Shown: positions 1 through 12,119, counted from the first letter of the stretch. The stretch is 30,732 nucleotides of DNA from Ichthyophonus hoferi (GCA_002751075.1 NAOQ01000016.1:67162-97893), one strand, 5' to 3'. The notes: a model not told the origin generated them from the letters alone. Numbers and translations are program-made.

Positions 1-20
1 TAATAATAATAATAATAGTC

Positions 21-67
<47 letters not shown>

Positions 68-159
68 AATAACAGTAATAATAATAATAATAATAATACT
101 AAATACTAATAATAATAATAATATCAATATCAATAATAATAATAATAATAATATCACTA

Positions 160-193
<34 letters not shown>

Positions 194-300
194 TAATAAT
201 AATAACAATACTAAATAATAATAATAATAATAATAATAATATCACTAAATAATCATAATAATACGAAATAATAATAATAATAATAATAATATAAGATTAC
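1..300. repeat. (TAA)n microsatellite tract
   Basis: About 300 bases made almost wholly of TAA/AAT triplets, with interruptions such as CACTAAA and TACTAAA. The tract runs off the left edge, so its true length is unknown. Stretches of this kind commonly stop an assembly, which may be why the window begins here. Confidence 0.95.
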
Positions 301-546
301 TAATAATAATAGCATACTAAGTGTATTAGATGAATATACTGAGGTTGAAAGTGCAAGATGGAAAACATCACCATATAGGTTAACAGAAATAATCATGAGA
401 GAGAAGGAAAAAGGTGTTTCCTAATACTTGGACTTATGTTATTATCCAGAGTATATATATATATATATCTAAAAGAAGAAAAGTCAAGAGTTAAAATAAC
501 AACAATAATTAAAGGATAAGTAATATGGTATGACAGCAATACCCAC

Positions 547-1645
547 CATCAGGATTAGTTTCATACTGCCTGGCTCGTCTAGCCTGATATGCAGCAAATG
601 CTCGCTGTTGGGCCATGCGATCCTGCAGTTCCTCCTCCGCCACCTCCTCGATAGCTATAGCAAACAGAAAAGGGATTGGTAGGATAAGAGTAATCATGAG
701 TATGTCATATAGTATGATATTATATTATATTGTATGTGTATGATAGTCTACTAAACTCTATTATATTATATTATATCAAATAATACTATACTACGCTATG
801 CTATATTCTATAATATTACACGTTTAAAAAGTGCAAAGTATTCAACCCGCATCCATTGGCTTTAGATAATTTATCAAGGATGATGGGTTGCTCTCAATAT
901 TTTTTTCCACCAATAATATAAGAACCCTTTTGTAATATAGCTTGCTAGCCTAGTTTTTAATAACTATTATAACGTGTCCTACATTGTAGCTTTATACCTG
1001 TGAGTTTTAGTGCGGCTATATATGTTTTCCTGTGTATGTATGTCTCCATGTAAGTATGATGCTATGATAGTATGTATAACAGTGTGTATATGTATGCCAG
1101 TATGTATGTATGTATGTATAAACTAAGTCACTCCTGTTGCTAACAATTTTACCAGTCATCTCAACTTTCACAGTGATTTACACATGTTTACGTAAAAGTA
1201 ATAACTTTTAAAATGCAAGGAGATATTATGTTGCTAATGTAATTGAAATCGTGTGTAGACTGTATCGTAGAATACATTTATATGTACTTGGGCAAGTTTA
1301 AATCAGAAGATTGATTGGTAAAAGAATAGTTTGGCCAAGTATCTACAAATTAATTATCGGATATATATATTCTGAATTAAGAATCAGTAAAAAGGTAGTT
1401 ATAAACTTTTAAACAAATGTGCAATGTCGATATTTGGGTGTATTTATGTGGCGTTTCATAAGATATATATCTATATATAACATTACAATCATACTTTCGT
1501 AATTGACTGCATCACTCTCCTTCCTCTCGTAGTCTATCTCATCCTCTGCTGTATTCCCTTTGCTGTCTCTATTGTCTTGATTAACATCACGAAGTAGTTT
1601 CCCTCCTATTCTATCAGCTACTCTTGCAAGTGCTTTCTCGGTTTC
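547..1645 (-). CDS. Two internal exons of an unidentified charged protein (partial gene)
   Basis: I do not recognise this gene. Exon A runs from 1645 down to 1495. It follows a TTTCACAG acceptor and starts in frame with ETEKALARVADRIGGKLL, followed by a strongly charged stretch. It ends in phase 1 at a GTATGA donor. Exon B runs from 654 down to 547 (or 543), after a GCTATAG acceptor. It joins in frame to give IEEVAEEELQDRMAQQRAFA and an Arg-rich tail. Both exons are clearly richer in G+C than their flanks, and the phases agree, which supports a real gene. The product looks helical and may form a coiled coil. No start or stop is visible. The 5' exons should lie above 1645 and the 3' part runs into or past the TAA tract. 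A donor choice of GTGGGT or GTATTG at the end of exon B is unresolved. Confidence 0.5.
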
Positions 1646-1771
1646 CTGTGAAACATAAGAGTTAAAATGTATAATTCGGTGTAAAGAAAAAAAGGAGAAG
1701 ATCAAGATCAAGAAAGAATGAGAGGAAGAGATAGTTGAGACTAAGCAATAAGTAAGCGGAAGATTTCTCAA

Positions 1772-3709
1772 ACCAGAAGTGTCTATACAACCAGGAATTC
1801 AGCAAAATCTATAAATGCATGAAACATACATTCACAACCATACATCTTCGCACCCACCCATCCCTTCTCTCTCTCTCACTTCCTTATTTGTTTATTATCG
1901 CCTCTCCTCTGCATATATATATGAACAATCGTCTAGTAACACATAAATCCTCCCTCATTTGTTCTTAATTTTGTATACAGCCACCCATTATCACTCCTAA
2001 ACACACTCACTAGATCTAGGAATGAACCCTCCAGACGTCCATCTCTGTCTACATTTCCAAACAGGAAAACGGCCAAGTCACTCATCCTACGGAATGTTTG
2101 AGCACAAAGCTCATACTACACAGTATTCTATTATAGATATTTATATTATTTCCATGCCATTGTCCCTAAAAAGATGTATATATGCGTGTATGACCTAGGG
2201 CTACGCTCTTATATGATCTAACTCCTTCTAGTAATATAAATAATGCCTATAATATCCTAAAATATGCAGTAGTGTATATATAATTAGGTCTATTTTAGTT
2301 ATAACTATTATCTACCCTACCGGAGTCTGCCCTCTTAGCCTAAAATTAAATGCAACCCTCTATATCTTACGTAATGTGTGAGCCTTATTTAACCAATAAA
2401 CTTCAATTTTATGGTAATTCCAGGCAGTTAAGAAGTATTCGTCACATATTTTGTAATATTTTATAATACAAATTAGTCATAAACCCCTAAAATATATTTT
2501 TCCAATGGAATAAGGGTAATAGTACATAGTTTGATTTTGCTCAAAACTGAAATACTCCCTTCAGATCGATTGCCAAATAGCATGTACAATTATGTCTTGC
2601 AAATTTTTACTACTAAATATATTGTTTAAGTTTGACTCTCTGTGTAATATAGAGGGAGATGATAACTTGCCAAGGCTGAGCATTCATGCAATGATGTCCC
2701 CCTATTCTTATATCTAATATGTTTAAGACGTTTGTACGAAGTTCTACCCCAACTCCGGCTTTTAAGCTTACAAGTTATAAAATCGCGAAGAATACACCGT
2801 AAGCTCTTTTCTTTTCGTTCCAGCTTTATTATTAAAGTGTTTTGCTAATGGCATTGTTTTTTCTGAATAATATTCCTTTATTTTTGTAACCCTTTATACT
2901 TTGTTACCACAAGTCATTGGCAAACTAGCATATATTGGGAAAGGGCTGTCTACCACGTGCTAATTTTCGTATCAAACCTTTTATTTCGCTCTGCTTACTT
3001 TTTTTTCAACCAAGAATATTGCATATAGATCTGATGTTTTCTTATGTATTTTTTTTTTCTTTCATTATTTTATTGCTTATTGCTTTCTCAGGTGTACCCT
3101 TTTACGTCCTATAATATTTAACTCTCCCTCTTTCTTTCATTATACGCAAGGTCGACGTCCTTCTAACACTAACCATTTTATTCTAAGGTAATATATTAAC
3201 TTTCCGAGTTTTAGGATACTTTTATTGTTTGAAGTTCTAAACCTTTTGTAAATGCCTGAACAAGTACACTTTTTCAATCTACCTTTATTTATATCGTTTT
3301 TTTTTTTCATATTGTTTTCCTAAACATTTATAATTAAACCCAAGCAAGTACGACTTCCTTTACCCACCCTGAGTTGTATGGGCTATTCACTAGTGAAATG
3401 TAACTTTAAGTGAGTGCAACCAAATTTTATGAAGTGAAATTTAAAGTGCATGAAAGACGTGACATAATAAATCAAAATGCCACGGCATATAACCATTTGA
3501 TATCCAATATATAAAAGCTTACCCAATCCAAAAGCATTTTAAAATGATCATTCAATTATATAGCGTTTGGATGAGTTGTCAATTTTTATTTTAAAAGACT
3601 ATTGGTGTAAACTGTTCCTTAATTTTTTTAAAAACGAAGTTGTAATTTATTTAAAACCTATGTGCTATTTTTATTTATGTGATATTAAAATAATAAAAAT
3701 CAACCCAGC
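1772..3709. other. Gene-free AT-rich stretch
   Basis: No open frame or splice-bounded exon stands out on either strand. The sequence is AT-rich with T-runs (for example near 3040-3060 and 3295-3310). It should contain the 3' UTR of the minus-strand protease that ends at 3710 and upstream sequence of the partial gene at the left end. Confidence 0.6.
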
Positions 3710-5507
3710 TTATAGTTCCACGTCTAATTCAAAGAATAAAATGTAGGCATTCTTTTTCCAGGCTCTATGCATTGCTGCACTATCATTACACTTGTTGGCG
3801 ATGGGCCTGTGAGAGCTATCAAATAACCACCAGTCCTCTTTTACTTTGGTGTAGGCGAGGTAGTGGCCACTGTCCATAGAAGTCTCATTGTAACAAATAA
3901 CGGCATGAAGAGATAATGTAGACTTTTGAGGTTTATCTGTGTTGGAGTCCACATATGTGCTAGCATCCATTATTTCTTGCACTTTGACTGAGCAGTTAAT
4001 GCGGTTAAAATAATCATCGTAACGTTGAAGACTGAAAATGAGGGATCGCTTTGGACAATGTGCAGCATTTTTTGTGTTTTGAAACGATTGATATGGAAGG
4101 AACTTGATCTTCTTCTGAGCGTGTAATTGGACATGAATGATCTGTAAAAACAGTAAGGAGTTAGTGTTTTTTTATAAAAGTACAGTTCATTCTCATATTA
4201 TGTAATTATTTGTGCCATGGTATAGGGTTTCGAGAAAGCTTTGATTTCTTACCTGTCCATCCGCTGCTATGGTCGATCGTTGTAACCCCTCAATAGCACT
4301 CTCTTGTAAATAATGTTCTAAGAGGTCCGAGAACTGAACACAAACCTGGTTTCCAGAAACATTAGCTACAGCAAGAGAATGTAGGGTCTCAACTACCACT
4401 TTGTGGTCGCTTTGGTCTGGAAGACCGGAATGGTATAGTGTTTCACTGTGTGCCATTGCATTGTGTGATAGTGTGTCCAGTAATGACAACAGAAACTCTC
4501 CAGCATCGTGTTGGCGCTCTGAAAACCCAAGTAATTTGCGTAGATTTTCAATTTCAATAGCCTTTACCAACTTGCCGCTTCTCAAAATTTGAACAATCTT
4601 GCTGATAGTTTGTTGAACACTAGTAGATAGGGCACTGGATTGAAGACGAAACTGTTATTTTTTGTTCAGGCTTATGACTAATAATAAATATCTTTAGAAA
4701 CTGTTACCTATTGTGTGCCTTCTCGCGCACACTCTTAATATATATATTTAAACATGTTGGATTGTTTGCTCATTTTATGGCCCTATGTTGTGCATTAACT
4801 ACTGTATTTTTCTATGATTCTTACCTTGTTTCCTTTTCTAAAAGAATGGAGTCAAATAAGGTTATTCCTGCGAACAAGCTGACAAGAACGGTATCTATAT
4901 AACAAGTGTTGCCGTAATTAGCAATCCCTTCAAATAACGAAGCTGCAACTGTAACCCTATCCCCTTGCTCGATAATTGTTGTGATTTCCTGGTCTGGGTC
5001 AACGGTAGTTGATAGTTCCCGCAATTCACTTGGAGATCTCTTACTATTGACTGATTGATTAGACCCTTGCAATGTTTTGAGAATTTTATTTGCATTTTTT
5101 CTCGCTTTCTTTTTCCGCTGATGGATTTTCGGGTTGGGTAAAGCATCGTTGTATTTGGAAGCTGTCACAACACTCTCTGTATCTTTTGTACGGTTATTTG
5201 GTTTTTTCTTCTTGTTTACATACCGAGATTCTGCTTTTGATTGGGCAGAGCTTGAACCGCCTATGGTACTCTCTATAACCTCTCTTTTGCCACTCCTTAC
5301 AAAATGTTTACTGATAATGAGGTCTGACGATGCAAGTAATTTGTGCTTCGGGAATTCAATATTCCACTGATAATTGGTTTCAGAATGTAACTGAGATTCT
5401 GCTAACACTGGGTCCTCTAAATGGAGATTATACCAAACAATCATACCAGTAGACAGAACTCCTGCAGCCACAGATATACCAAAGACGAAATAATTATTAT
5501 CCAGCAT
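3710..5507 (-). CDS. Membrane-anchored ubiquitin-specific protease (USP, peptidase C19)
   Basis: A deubiquitinase that should cleave ubiquitin from proteins at a membrane surface. Three exons join in frame: 5507-4825, 4634-4253 and 4141-3710 (683, 382 and 432 nt; 498 aa). Donors are GTAAGA, and the acceptors are AATCCAG and TTTTTACAG. Residues 6-27 form one hydrophobic segment right after a short N-terminus. A Lys/Arg-rich linker follows at about 90-150. The Cys box GNTCYIDTVLVSLFAG has its nucleophile at about Cys202. A second USP motif, RQHDAGEFLLSLLD, lies in exon 2. The His box SGHYLAYTKVKEDWWLFD gives His448 and Asp463, so the triad looks intact. I see no paired CxxC zinc ribbon between the boxes, so the fingers are probably metal-free. 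An N-terminal anchor recalls USP30 and yeast Ubp16 of the mitochondrial outer membrane, but that location is inference. The Cys box also resembles the CYLD type (CYxDxxLxxLFA). Confidence 0.88.
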
Positions 5508-6679
5508 TTCTATTGTTCTATTATAAGCCGATTTGTATGAATATATTTATTAAGCTCTTATGTAAACAAAGGTTAATGATGACTATACACTGCCCATTAG
5601 CTCAATTAACTGGCGGTGGCAGAGTTATTTTTTAGAACATCAAGAGGTAGTAAAAATGAAGTACTTTTTGTCATTTTCCATACAATCCGTATTGTGATAT
5701 CTATAATAAGAACGGTATAATATGAATAATATTAAACACTCAAAAGATTCCTATGTTTGTTATTTACTTGTGATAGGCCAACTTATGCCAGTTTAATTGC
5801 GATGCTCACAACGTTACAATACATCGAAGGTGCATGCCTCGGTCCCTTTAAATCCTATAAATTCCAAAATAAATGTAGTTTTATAATTATATTACTATAA
5901 TTAACCAATAAATGAATGGGCTCCATGTTTTACAATAATGCTTTATCGCCGATAGCCCTAATATATATTAGCCAATTGAAGAAAAAATGCAGTATATTGG
6001 AATTACCAAAGCCCATCCAATGATACAATTCCGACTTTGTTATTGGCTAATCCACAACCTATTGTATTTGTATTTTATTTCATTGGTGAGTCTATGAAAT
6101 CAGATTAATTTATTATTGGTCAGTTGCTCCGGAGTCCACGTTGGCATACTATCTTCCAATATTGACGGTCCCACGATCAATTCAGGGTAGTAAGGACTAT
6201 CAGTCATGTTGAGTTCCCATTGGGTAATATATTGAACCATGTTAAAAACAAGCATCATTAATTTAAATATTTCTTATAGCTATAATCATTTAATATTATT
6301 GGCAATTATTATTAGTCTGATGTTAAATAGCACCAAGATAATCGATCAAAATTGAACCAGCCAATGGCAGAAATCCCGCGACTATATAATAAGCCATTTC
6401 AGATGGTACGGTACGTTTTGGTTCCTGAAAACATATTGCTTAGGCATCCTGACTCTAAGACAAGTTCAACTGACTTGTTTAATAGTAAAAATACGACCTA
6501 GCATATCTTTACTTTGTGTACACAAAGGACAAGCTAAAACGTTATTTAATTAGATATTCTCTCTCCTTTTAAACAAATATAGGTCACAGGGGCTCTTGTC
6601 TCTAATTATTATTTCCAACAAACTCAAACAATTATCATATAGTCAACTGGTCTTCACCTAATCCAAAAATCAAGACCGT
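5508..6679. other. Intergenic region with dense CCAAT/ATTGG motifs
   Basis: No gene is visible. It is upstream of the minus-strand protease, so its proximal part should carry that promoter. CCAAT or ATTGG pentamers are frequent between about 5900 and 6365 (near 5904, 5972, 6016, 6044, 6083, 6117, 6157, 6298 and 6361). A CTATATAA box-like stretch lies near 6382. Confidence 0.5.
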
Positions 6680-6950
6680 TAACTCCAAATGAACACGTAC
6701 CTTGGCGAAAATTCTGGTAACAAGTGAATCATAAAATAAATGATTGGTCCAATATTAACTCACTGAATAACTTTCTTATGAGACTCTAGCTACAAAATCT
6801 AATAATTCTTAACCAGGTCAATTGATTTGTCAATAAAACTTTTTACGAACGGTTTCATTTACGTTGATGAACACGGCTGCAATTGACGCGCAATAAAAAA
6901 CATTCGGAAAAGGATAAAAGGGAACGGAAACAACTAATACACATCTCGGC
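6680..6950 (+). repeat. Dispersed repeat, copy 1 of 2
   Basis: This stretch is similar, in the same orientation, to 29305-29670. Shared blocks in the same order include TTAACTCC(A/G)AAT, GAATCATAAAATAA, TGGTC(C/G)AATATTA, ATTGATTTGTCA, TTGATGAACAC(G/A)GCT and GGAAAGGATAAAAGG. It has no coding capacity, so it is probably a non-autonomous element or a decayed repeat of unknown class. Copy 1 is about 100 bases shorter in the middle than copy 2. Confidence 0.7.
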
Positions 6951-8030
6951 ACACCCGGGCATACGCGGCAACCTCGCATGCCTGTATTCGTGTACAATAC
7001 CACACAAAGCTTTGTCTTTTGATCGAGTTTGGCTGTGCAAGGAGAAGCTGTCTTCTTACTGTCTTTTACCAGCCAAGTCAGATGCCACAACGGTAGTTAT
7101 TTAACAAATAATGCAATGATTGTATTTGTGTATTTGTTCAATTTTCCTGAAATGAATACCATAATAATTGAATTAGTTTATTACACAGATGGTGGGGGCT
7201 CTCTCTGAAAATGCATTAACCTTCACCTTCACCACATTGAAATTTCTTTTTATATCATCCGACTTATATGCAATATTAATCTGGTAGTTTTGAGCCAGCA
7301 AGGTAGATTAAATCAGAAATTTAGTACAGTACCATAATTGCTTAAGGGGTACAACTGCACCTTTTGCTTTTCCTGCTATGCCTTTAGGACTATAACTGAT
7401 ATCACTAAACTTTATTTTTGTGATCCTCACAATGTAGATTCCAAATAAAAAAGTACTTTAATTTTATATTCAGATGATAAAACATGCTCTATGCATGTCT
7501 GCATATAAGAATAATAAGTATTAAATACTAAACTGTAAGCACTAAAATGAGGGGTGATCGAGCCCCCTTCCAATAGCTATAGATGCCTCAGTCGTTACAG
7601 TTGCAATAAGTGAAAGGTTAATTAATTGTTTATTTGTGTGAAGCACGGGCTTATGTTTAAAAAAATCTATTAATGTTATGTCGGGACCTTACCAAATGGG
7701 CACTGTATCTTTAGGGCGACTCACTTTGTTTCCCTAATAAGTAATCGGGGGTTTAGTTAGAAAGAAAGTAAACCCAGAGCGCTTGATGATATTCCAATAT
7801 TCTATTTTATTTAAACAGATGTACTTTATTATGGTTATTGACTGGTTTCAGTACAATCGGCGGACAAGGTATATAATGCCATGTAAGGTCTCATACATGG
7901 ACCGGTTTCTAGTGTGAATGTCAAATTATGATAGAATCCTATGTGGAATAGGCCTCGATTTAAGGCATTGTTCTTTTGTTGCATTGCATTAAGTGTTCGT
8001 TTTATTATTTTTTAAAATAAAGACTAGAGT
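6951..8030. other. Gene-free stretch
   Basis: Only short overlapping frames lie here, without splice-bounded coding character or recognisable motifs. Nothing further can be supported. Confidence 0.5.
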
Positions 8031-9487
8031 GCCCTCTAGCCGGTCATTTATTTATATATAAGTTAAGAGCGACATCAGGGGATGACCAGACGCCTAACCA
8101 TAAAGGAATGGGTCTTGTGCCATCAAGTTCCAGTGAAAAGGATTTGCCTCTTGTGATCTAGACCAGGGAGACCCAGATAATAGAGCGGGAAAGAAGACCA
8201 GTAAGTCGACACCAGCCAAATCAGTTAAGGAGCACAGTAATGGAGTTTGAGAGATTATCGACACAAATCAGATCGGAGCGATTTTCAGCAGTTGGCGATC
8301 CCAGAGAAAGCATATACTGTAGCATTACCAATAATATATATATCATGTTCAGAAAAATTCTAGGTAATAACTAAATTGTTTTAGGATTCTCAATTGATTC
8401 TTCTTGTACTTAGCCTCTACTTTGTTTTTAATCATTTTATGTATATATATTATCTCATATAAAGCTAGTATCTGCTGTAACAAGTTTTCTTTGTTGCATA
8501 ATATTGCTATCTACTGCTAGTTGATCTAGATAACTATCACTAGGTAAAAGTCAACCTAAAGCTTTCCTGAGTTCTACTTGTAGTACACACAATTATTATG
8601 AGTTTAGAAACTCTTTAACTCTCTTATCTTTTAACTCGCTTATATGTGCCATAACTATAACCTATCAGAGTAGGTATTAGTAGAATATGGATATTGTAAG
8701 CTTATTCTTGATATTAAACTGTCAGATGATGCAGAGCAGAGGCTGGTATTTATTTAAAGTGGAGCTATTGGTTTCTTGCAAGTAGAAAACTCATATTGTA
8801 GGTTTTTTCTTGATGAATCCTCTGATTCAGAGGAAAAAGTTATCCCTACCTTCTTTGCTTTGTTTATAAACCATAAAATGGAAGATGAGACTTTGACATA
8901 TTTCCGTTTCTTATGAATAATCTTCTTTGTGCTGTTTTCATAATTGATTATAGCTATTACTTACTGTTGGAACCAAAGCATTCACTGTACTTTTACTATT
9001 CATTATTTGTATTAGACTCACAACTTTAGAAGTACAATGCTACACACCACTTATGTACTTAGTTCACACAAACACGTAGTAGCTATATATGACGACATAA
9101 TCTAAATCAGCATGACTTCAGATGGGCATCATAGAGGTACTATTGCAGATAAAATGTGTTTTGATGTTACTGAGTTCTATTTGGCACTTGCATAGTTACA
9201 GTAGGCTAATACTAGTATGGGCTATGATAGATTAATTATTGTGTGTGAATTACCGAGTCACCAACCTCTTTTTGATTGGTTAGTATTATCTATCTTAGAA
9301 TTAATTAGTGTCGGAAGTTCATTGGTTAATTAGTGGTACATAACTTATAAATAGTCATACACATATGTAAGATTGAGATTAGGTTATAGATTGGATCGGG
9401 ACAAGAATAGAGGCCAAGTAAAGACCTCTGATGACATACGTTGTCCTTAAGCTGAAAAAATTCCTTAAGCTGATCAAAGATTCCTCT
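8031..9487. other. Repeat-zone flank without a recognisable gene
   Basis: A somewhat G+C-richer block at about 8030-8310 contains a TATATAAG box-like stretch and purine-rich sequence, unlike the AT-rich DNA around it. It could be the edge of an old element next to the gag fossils. No open frame or paired terminal repeat was found to prove this. The rest (8311-9487) is AT-rich, with nothing identifiable. Confidence 0.35.
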
Positions 9488-10307
9488 TCATTGATGAGCC
9501 ATAATGAAATACTCGACATTATGGTTCATGTTTTGGCTGTCAGACATCTTGTCAATGGCAAACAGAAGGAGAATGCTGTCTTTTATTTCTGGTTCAGTAT
9601 TGGCTAAATGACCACTCAAGCTTTTCAATTTTAATAAGAAAATACTTTCCAATTCGTTATGTTCTGGCTTGAAGTAGACTAGTTCCAAAGAATGTTGTGA
9701 AGCTGAAGAAAGTTGTTTGGAGTCATATTTGTCCTTAGCCACCATCCATGTATCATAGGTAAACTGTTTCGATTTCCAACTTGTGATTTCTTGATGAGGC
9801 CCATCTATCATTTCCCAGAAATAATATTTGGCCATGGGTTCCGTGTACGTTTGTTTCCCCAGTTGTGTACAATCTTCTGGGGTTGGAGGTGTTGTCAGTT
9901 GATTCTCACATCCACTCAAGGACATTAGGACTTCAACCTTGTAGGCCCATGTTTTGTACAAAATCAATCCGTTCTCCCCTTCCCTTAAAAACATGCTCCT
10001 TATTAATGTAGAGGGGTTGCTGGTTCCTAGGTCCAACAAAAGGATCGTCTGCTTTAAGGGTAAGCATTTGTGCGTGTTTAAATGAATTGCCACCTATATT
10101 TTCCATAGGTGATGTAGCTATTGTATCTGCAGCTGTTGGCACAGACAGAGTGTATCGTGTTGATGTCACGGCTTGTTCAGTCACTGACCTTTCTGGAGGT
10201 GAAAACTGCTTGTTAGTGGAAGCAGTGGGTGCCTGGGATCTAGTAACCCTTCTCCATTGATAAGGACCACGTTTTAAGGGGGTGGAGAATGGATTGATTT
10301 TGTACAA
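9488..10307 (-). mobile_element. Copia-like gag fossil, copy 1
   Basis: The minus strand encodes a gag-like segment resembling the UBN2/copia-type gag domain, with a conserved run around CENQLTTPPTPEDCTQLGKQ, then W-rich and L-rich helical sequence. Upstream of it, reading into 10307, lies a Ser/Thr/Pro-rich segment. The element is a broken fragment: no protease, integrase or reverse transcriptase is seen next to it, and no flanking LTR pair was identified. It is closely related to the plus-strand copy at 10845-11740 and faces away from it. Family assignment rests on domain pattern only. The age looks old to moderate, judging by the differences between the two copies. Confidence 0.55.
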
Positions 10308-10325
10308 AACATGAGCCTACAAGGT
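9936..10325. repeat. Inverted repeat inside the gag fossil (arms 9936-9991 and 10271-10325)
   Basis: The left arm contains CCATGTTTTGTACAAAATCA, and the right arm carries its reverse complement, with roughly 55 bases matching at about 90% and an uneven spacer of about 280 bases. It shows an inverted duplication within the fossil, separate from the larger head-to-head arrangement of the two gag copies. Confidence 0.8.
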
Positions 10326-10844
10326 CGAAATGCCGAATGTTTTCTGCTCAAACGTTTTCAAACGTTTATTTGCTTATGTTTAATTTAATTACCATATTAT
10401 TCACCTATATTTTGATTAGCTACATATTAACCTTTGTAAAAGCTAATTACTATTAATTAAAACATCTCTATTAATAGTCTTGTACCGCTAATCCAATACT
10501 TCCTTACTGATTAATAATTTTATGTACGAAAATACTAACCAATCATGGGGAGGTTAGTAACTAGGTACCTCACAAATATAATTAATTAAATATATATACG
10601 TACTAGCCTATTATAACAACACAAATAAACGTTTGGAAAACGTTATAGCTGAAAAGATCCGACAGGTTTCAGTAGAGTGGGGAAACTATATAAGGCCGTC
10701 ACTTGTCACATAATGGGGCCGGAGATTATTATTAATAAACGTACGCTTTACCTGACTATATATTAGTCTGTTATTTTGTTCCTTAAATAATGAAAGGCAA
10801 CCAGAAAAAGCGCCTAAGAAAATTATTTTAAGAGGGCGCTTCCT

Positions 10845-11740
10845 TTGACACCAAGGATTGTTTCAAGAGGAATCCATATGGAAAAGAAGAGAAAAATGAT
10901 AAATCTTCCCTTGCCTTCAGAGGACACTCAGCCTATAGATGCTATTCCTACCAAGACGTTTATACCTGCCGTCGATCCAATATATCAGCCACTACCATCG
11001 TCATCAAGCAATAGTTTGGACAAATCTATGCACACCGAATTTACTTCTTACGGGGATATTACTGACATTGGCGACATAGAACACGATACGAAGTCCTAAT
11101 GTTCTTAAGTGAGTGTGAAGATCAACTGACAACACCTCCAACCCCAGAAGATTGTACACAACTGGGGAAGCAAACGTACACAGAGCACATGGCCAGATCT
11201 TATCTCTCAGAAATGATAGATGGGCCTCATCAAAAAATAATAGGTTGGAAATCGAAACAGTTTGCCCATGACACATGGATGGTGGTCAAGGACAAATATA
11301 ACTCCAAACAACTTCCTTCAGCAGCCCAACATTCTTTTAAACCGGTCTGCTTAAAACCAGAACATAACGAATTGGAAATTATTTTCTTATCAAAATTGAA
11401 AACCTTGAGTGTCCGTTTAGCCAATACTGAAGCAGAAATAAAAGACAACATTCTCCTTTTGTTTGCCATTGACAAGATGTCTGACAGCCAAAACATGAGC
11501 CATAATGTCGAGTATTTCATTGTCGCCCATCGAGGAAGAGCAACCTTTGATCAGTCTAATGAAAGTTTCCAGTTTAAGGACAATGTAAGTCGTCAGTGGT
11601 CTTTACTTGGGCCTGTCCAGATGCTTGTCAAGAGGGAATCTCTAAGACATTAAGTGGGTTACTCAACAGCTGACAAGTGTGTAATGTGACAAGGATCACA
11701 TTCGAAGAAGAAGTGTCCTATGTTGAAGGACATCAAAAAG
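10845..11740 (+). mobile_element. Copia-like gag fossil, copy 2
   Basis: The plus-strand relative of the minus-strand fossil at 9488-10307. It shares the CEDQLTTPPTPEDCTQLGKQ-type run and the following helical gag region. It is preceded by a different acidic N-terminal segment. A basic, Cys/His-bearing remnant near 11676-11720 resembles a zinc knuckle, which gag proteins of this class usually carry. The element is broken and incomplete. The two copies are arranged head to head about 540 bases apart. TATA-containing sequence at about 10685 may be part of an old LTR or leader, but no LTR pair could be matched. Confidence 0.55.
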
Positions 11741-11786
11741 ATGAGTTTGAGGAATAATAACGAGTCAGGGGAACGGCAGTTGCAGC

Positions 11787-12077
11787 CTAAGAAGAAGCGC
11801 CGTGAAAACGTGCTGGGTCCATAACCCTATCGTCACAATTGCTGTCAATCTCACTATAATCCTCAGACTCTGACAAAGTGGCATTGTCTATGAAACTGGA
11901 CTCAGACGAGCTCGTCTCTGAGTATTCCAATGGCGTGGGTATGTCAGCAATCAGTGGAGAGTACGTCTTGATTTTTCTTGCTTTGGATCCTTTGGATGCA
12001 TTGTCTTCCAAAAATGAAAAAACAATCACTCTCGACTTCTTTGAAATACGTCTAGAAGCTAATGTTAAATTAGGCAT
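11787..12077 (-). other. Acidic Ser/Glu-rich open frame, uncertain
   Basis: A 96-codon frame on the minus strand starts MPNLTLASRRISKKSR, then turns acidic and serine-rich (YSETSSSESS, SESEDYSEID). It lies just downstream of the plus-strand gag fossil, in opposite orientation. No domain is recognised. It may be part of another element in the repeat zone or a chance frame; its G+C content and low-complexity acidic stretch give slight support to past coding. Confidence 0.25.
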
Positions 12078-12119
12078 GATAGGAACAGTCTTCTTTGTTA
12101 CCCTTCTATACTGTCGATG

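Noticed and set aside
4401-5370. Plus-strand frames opposite the minus-strand protease
   Set aside because: They are shadows of the protease exons, which carry recognisable catalytic motifs.
6830-7104. Overlapping open frames on both strands around 6830-7104
   Set aside because: They have no splice context, conserved motif or coding bias, and part of the span belongs to the dispersed repeat.
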